Assembly (NCBI GenBank): GCA_007116755.1
Contig: SKHU01000259.1
Coordinates: 1-5,482 of the forward strand
Source of the DNA: Alphaproteobacteria bacterium
GTDB taxonomy: Bacteria; Pseudomonadota; Alphaproteobacteria; Micavibrionales; CSBR16-224
Length of the DNA stretch: 5,482 nt
Reading direction: 5' to 3'
The translations under genes and the position numbers were made by a program. The notes under the pieces were generated by a model, which was not told the DNA's origin, did no database searches, and worked only from the letters and a program-made list of their open reading frames with translations. Shown here piece by piece: positions 4,791 to 5,482 of this stretch; the stretch's first letter is position 1, and every line of letters starts with the position of its first letter.

Positions 4791-5482
4791 CTACCTACCC
4801 AGGCGCGCACCACTGGATCTTCGAACCCTGCCTGTGGGTTTACCACCCGAACCACCTCCTGGACTGTTCCGACCTGTTCCGCCGCCACCACGACCGGCAG
4901 AATTTTGTGCCATACGGCTAACAGGGGGTGTCCTTGTCCCGCCACTCGCAATGCGGCTTACAGTCGAGTTGGGCTTCGACCCGTTGCCTTCACTACGCCG
5001 CTGCGTACTCTGCTGGTTTGAAGCGTTTCTTTTGCGATTACTCTTCGCGTGCTTGCCTTTACCTTTTTTTTTAGGCCTTCTTTTCCGGTGACCATCCCGT
5101 CTCTGGCCATCCTGCTTCTGGCCGTCCTGTCTCTGGCCGTCCTGCCTCTGGCCGTCCTGTCTCTGGCCGTCCTGTCTCTGGCCGTCCTGTCTCTGGCCGT
5201 CTGCAGTCCCGGCTGTGCCCATCATCCGGCTTTCCACAGTTTTATTTGTTGATTGGTTTTGCTCCACGCCACCGGAGGGCGCATTCGGCGGGTTATTGGG
5301 ACCGTCTTTACCTTTCACACCTTCAACACCGGCTGCGCTGCCTTTTGCGCCCGTTACGCCGGCGGCAGCACCAGCGACAGCAGATGTGCCGAGCTTTGCC
5401 ATCCATATAGTCGCCTTCACCCCCAAAAGAAGCGCAGCCGTCGAAGCATAACCGACTTTATACCCCAAAGCATATCCTGCGA
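4791..5482 (-). CDS. Repeat-rich basic low-complexity protein, 5' end possibly outside the window
   Basis: No family is recognised. Numbering is from a TTG at 5468, which has AGGA six bases upstream; however the frame stays open to the window edge (reading AGYA before it), so the start may lie outside. Residues 9-40 are hydrophobic and Ala/Gly-rich (STAALLLGVKATIWMAKLGTS) and could span or contact a membrane. Residues 37-58 show Gly-X-Y triplets with one interruption (GVT GAK GSA A GVE GVK GKD GPN), as in short collagen-like segments. Residues 90-129 are tandem DGQRQ pentapeptides. Residues 127-147 are strongly basic (KRRPKKKGKGKHAKSNRKR), and the remainder is Ser/Gly/Arg-rich and presumably disordered. 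It may be a complete small protein or the tail of a longer membrane protein. A nucleic-acid or anionic-surface binding role is plausible from charge only. The downstream hairpins support transcription in this direction. Confidence 0.6.
   Translation of the reverse strand, partial: AGYALGYKVGYASTAALLLGVKATIWMAKLGTSAVAGAAAGVTGAKGSAAGVEGVKGKDGPNNPPNAPSGGVEQNQSTNKTVESRMMGTAGTADGQRQDGQRQDGQRQDGQRQDGQRQDGQKQDGQRRDGHRKRRPKKKGKGKHAKSNRKRNASNQQSTQRRSEGNGSKPNSTVSRIASGGTRTPPVSRMAQNSAGRGGGGTGRNSPGGGSGGKPTGRVRRSSGARLGR
5064..5072 (-). repeat. A9 homopolymer inside the coding frame
   Basis: Nine T on the + strand read as AAAAAAAAA on the coding strand, giving Lys133-Lys135. Runs of this length are prone to slippage in replication or transcription. 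Loss of one A would move translation to a frame that stops near 4965. Confidence 0.6.
5088..5201 (-). repeat. 15-bp tandem repeats encoding DGQRQ
   Basis: Six full units of CTGGCCGTCCTGTCT (as read on +) run from 5103 to 5192, three of them identical to one another in a row and the others differing at one to three bases. A degenerate unit (5088-5102) and a partial one (5193-5201) flank them. The unit is five codons, so gain or loss of copies keeps the reading frame. Confidence 0.9.

Noticed and set aside
4692..5021. 109-codon open frame on the + strand
   Set aside because: It begins inside the hairpin region, lacks a properly spaced ribosome site and runs antisense to the repeat-rich gene; its Thr/Pro/Arg-rich translation looks like a shadow.
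5088..5201. CRISPR array
   Set aside because: The 15-bp units are contiguous, with no unique spacers, and lie in frame inside a coding sequence.
5049..5252. Hydrophobic repeat peptide (LAVLS units) on the + strand
   Set aside because: Any frame through a 15-bp repeat without stops gives a repeat protein. There is no ribosome site, and the opposite strand has the longer frame with matching downstream hairpins.

Overview
The window looks like a piece of a Gram-negative bacterial chromosome or large replicon of intermediate GC content. The main evidence is a secreted protein with a lipobox-like signal and a C-terminal phenylalanine typical of outer-membrane beta-barrels, plus Shine-Dalgarno-led genes and a consensus sigma70-type promoter. 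A proteobacterium, perhaps an alphaproteobacterium, is my best guess, but nothing here fixes the taxon. There are no rRNA or tRNA genes, transposases, integrases or CRISPR arrays.

Layout. (1) 25-537 (+): a small ankyrin-repeat protein. (2) 673-1867 (+): two genes overlapping by 11 bases. The first is a 118-residue protein with an FlbD-like N-terminal pattern and the second an unrecognised acidic 282-residue protein. (3) 1864-2688 (-): a PPP-family metallophosphatase that converges on the acidic gene so tightly that the palindrome CTAG supplies both stop codons. (4) 2689-2800: a divergent intergenic region with a TTGACA-17-TATAGT promoter for the rightward gene. The 10-mer CATAATCATG occurs twice, 63 bp apart, once over the phosphatase start and once inside that promoter. 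(5) 2801-3739 (+): a predicted outer-membrane beta-barrel protein, followed by a bidirectional terminator. (6) 4602 to 3827 (-): two unknown small genes in a probable operon, the second with a Gly/Met/Pro/Gln-rich tail. (7) 5482 to 4791 (-): a low-complexity, strongly basic protein, open to the window edge, with a short collagen-like stretch, DGQRQ pentapeptide repeats and an A9 tract. Two overlapping hairpins lie downstream of it.

Only the phosphatase and the ankyrin protein can be placed in families with confidence; the barrel is a structural-class call. No pathway connects the genes clearly. The observations most worth a second look are the repeat-rich basic protein, the paired 10-mer between the phosphatase and the barrel gene, the shared stop palindrome and the competing hairpins at 4696-4749. 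I did not find a convincing complete new system.
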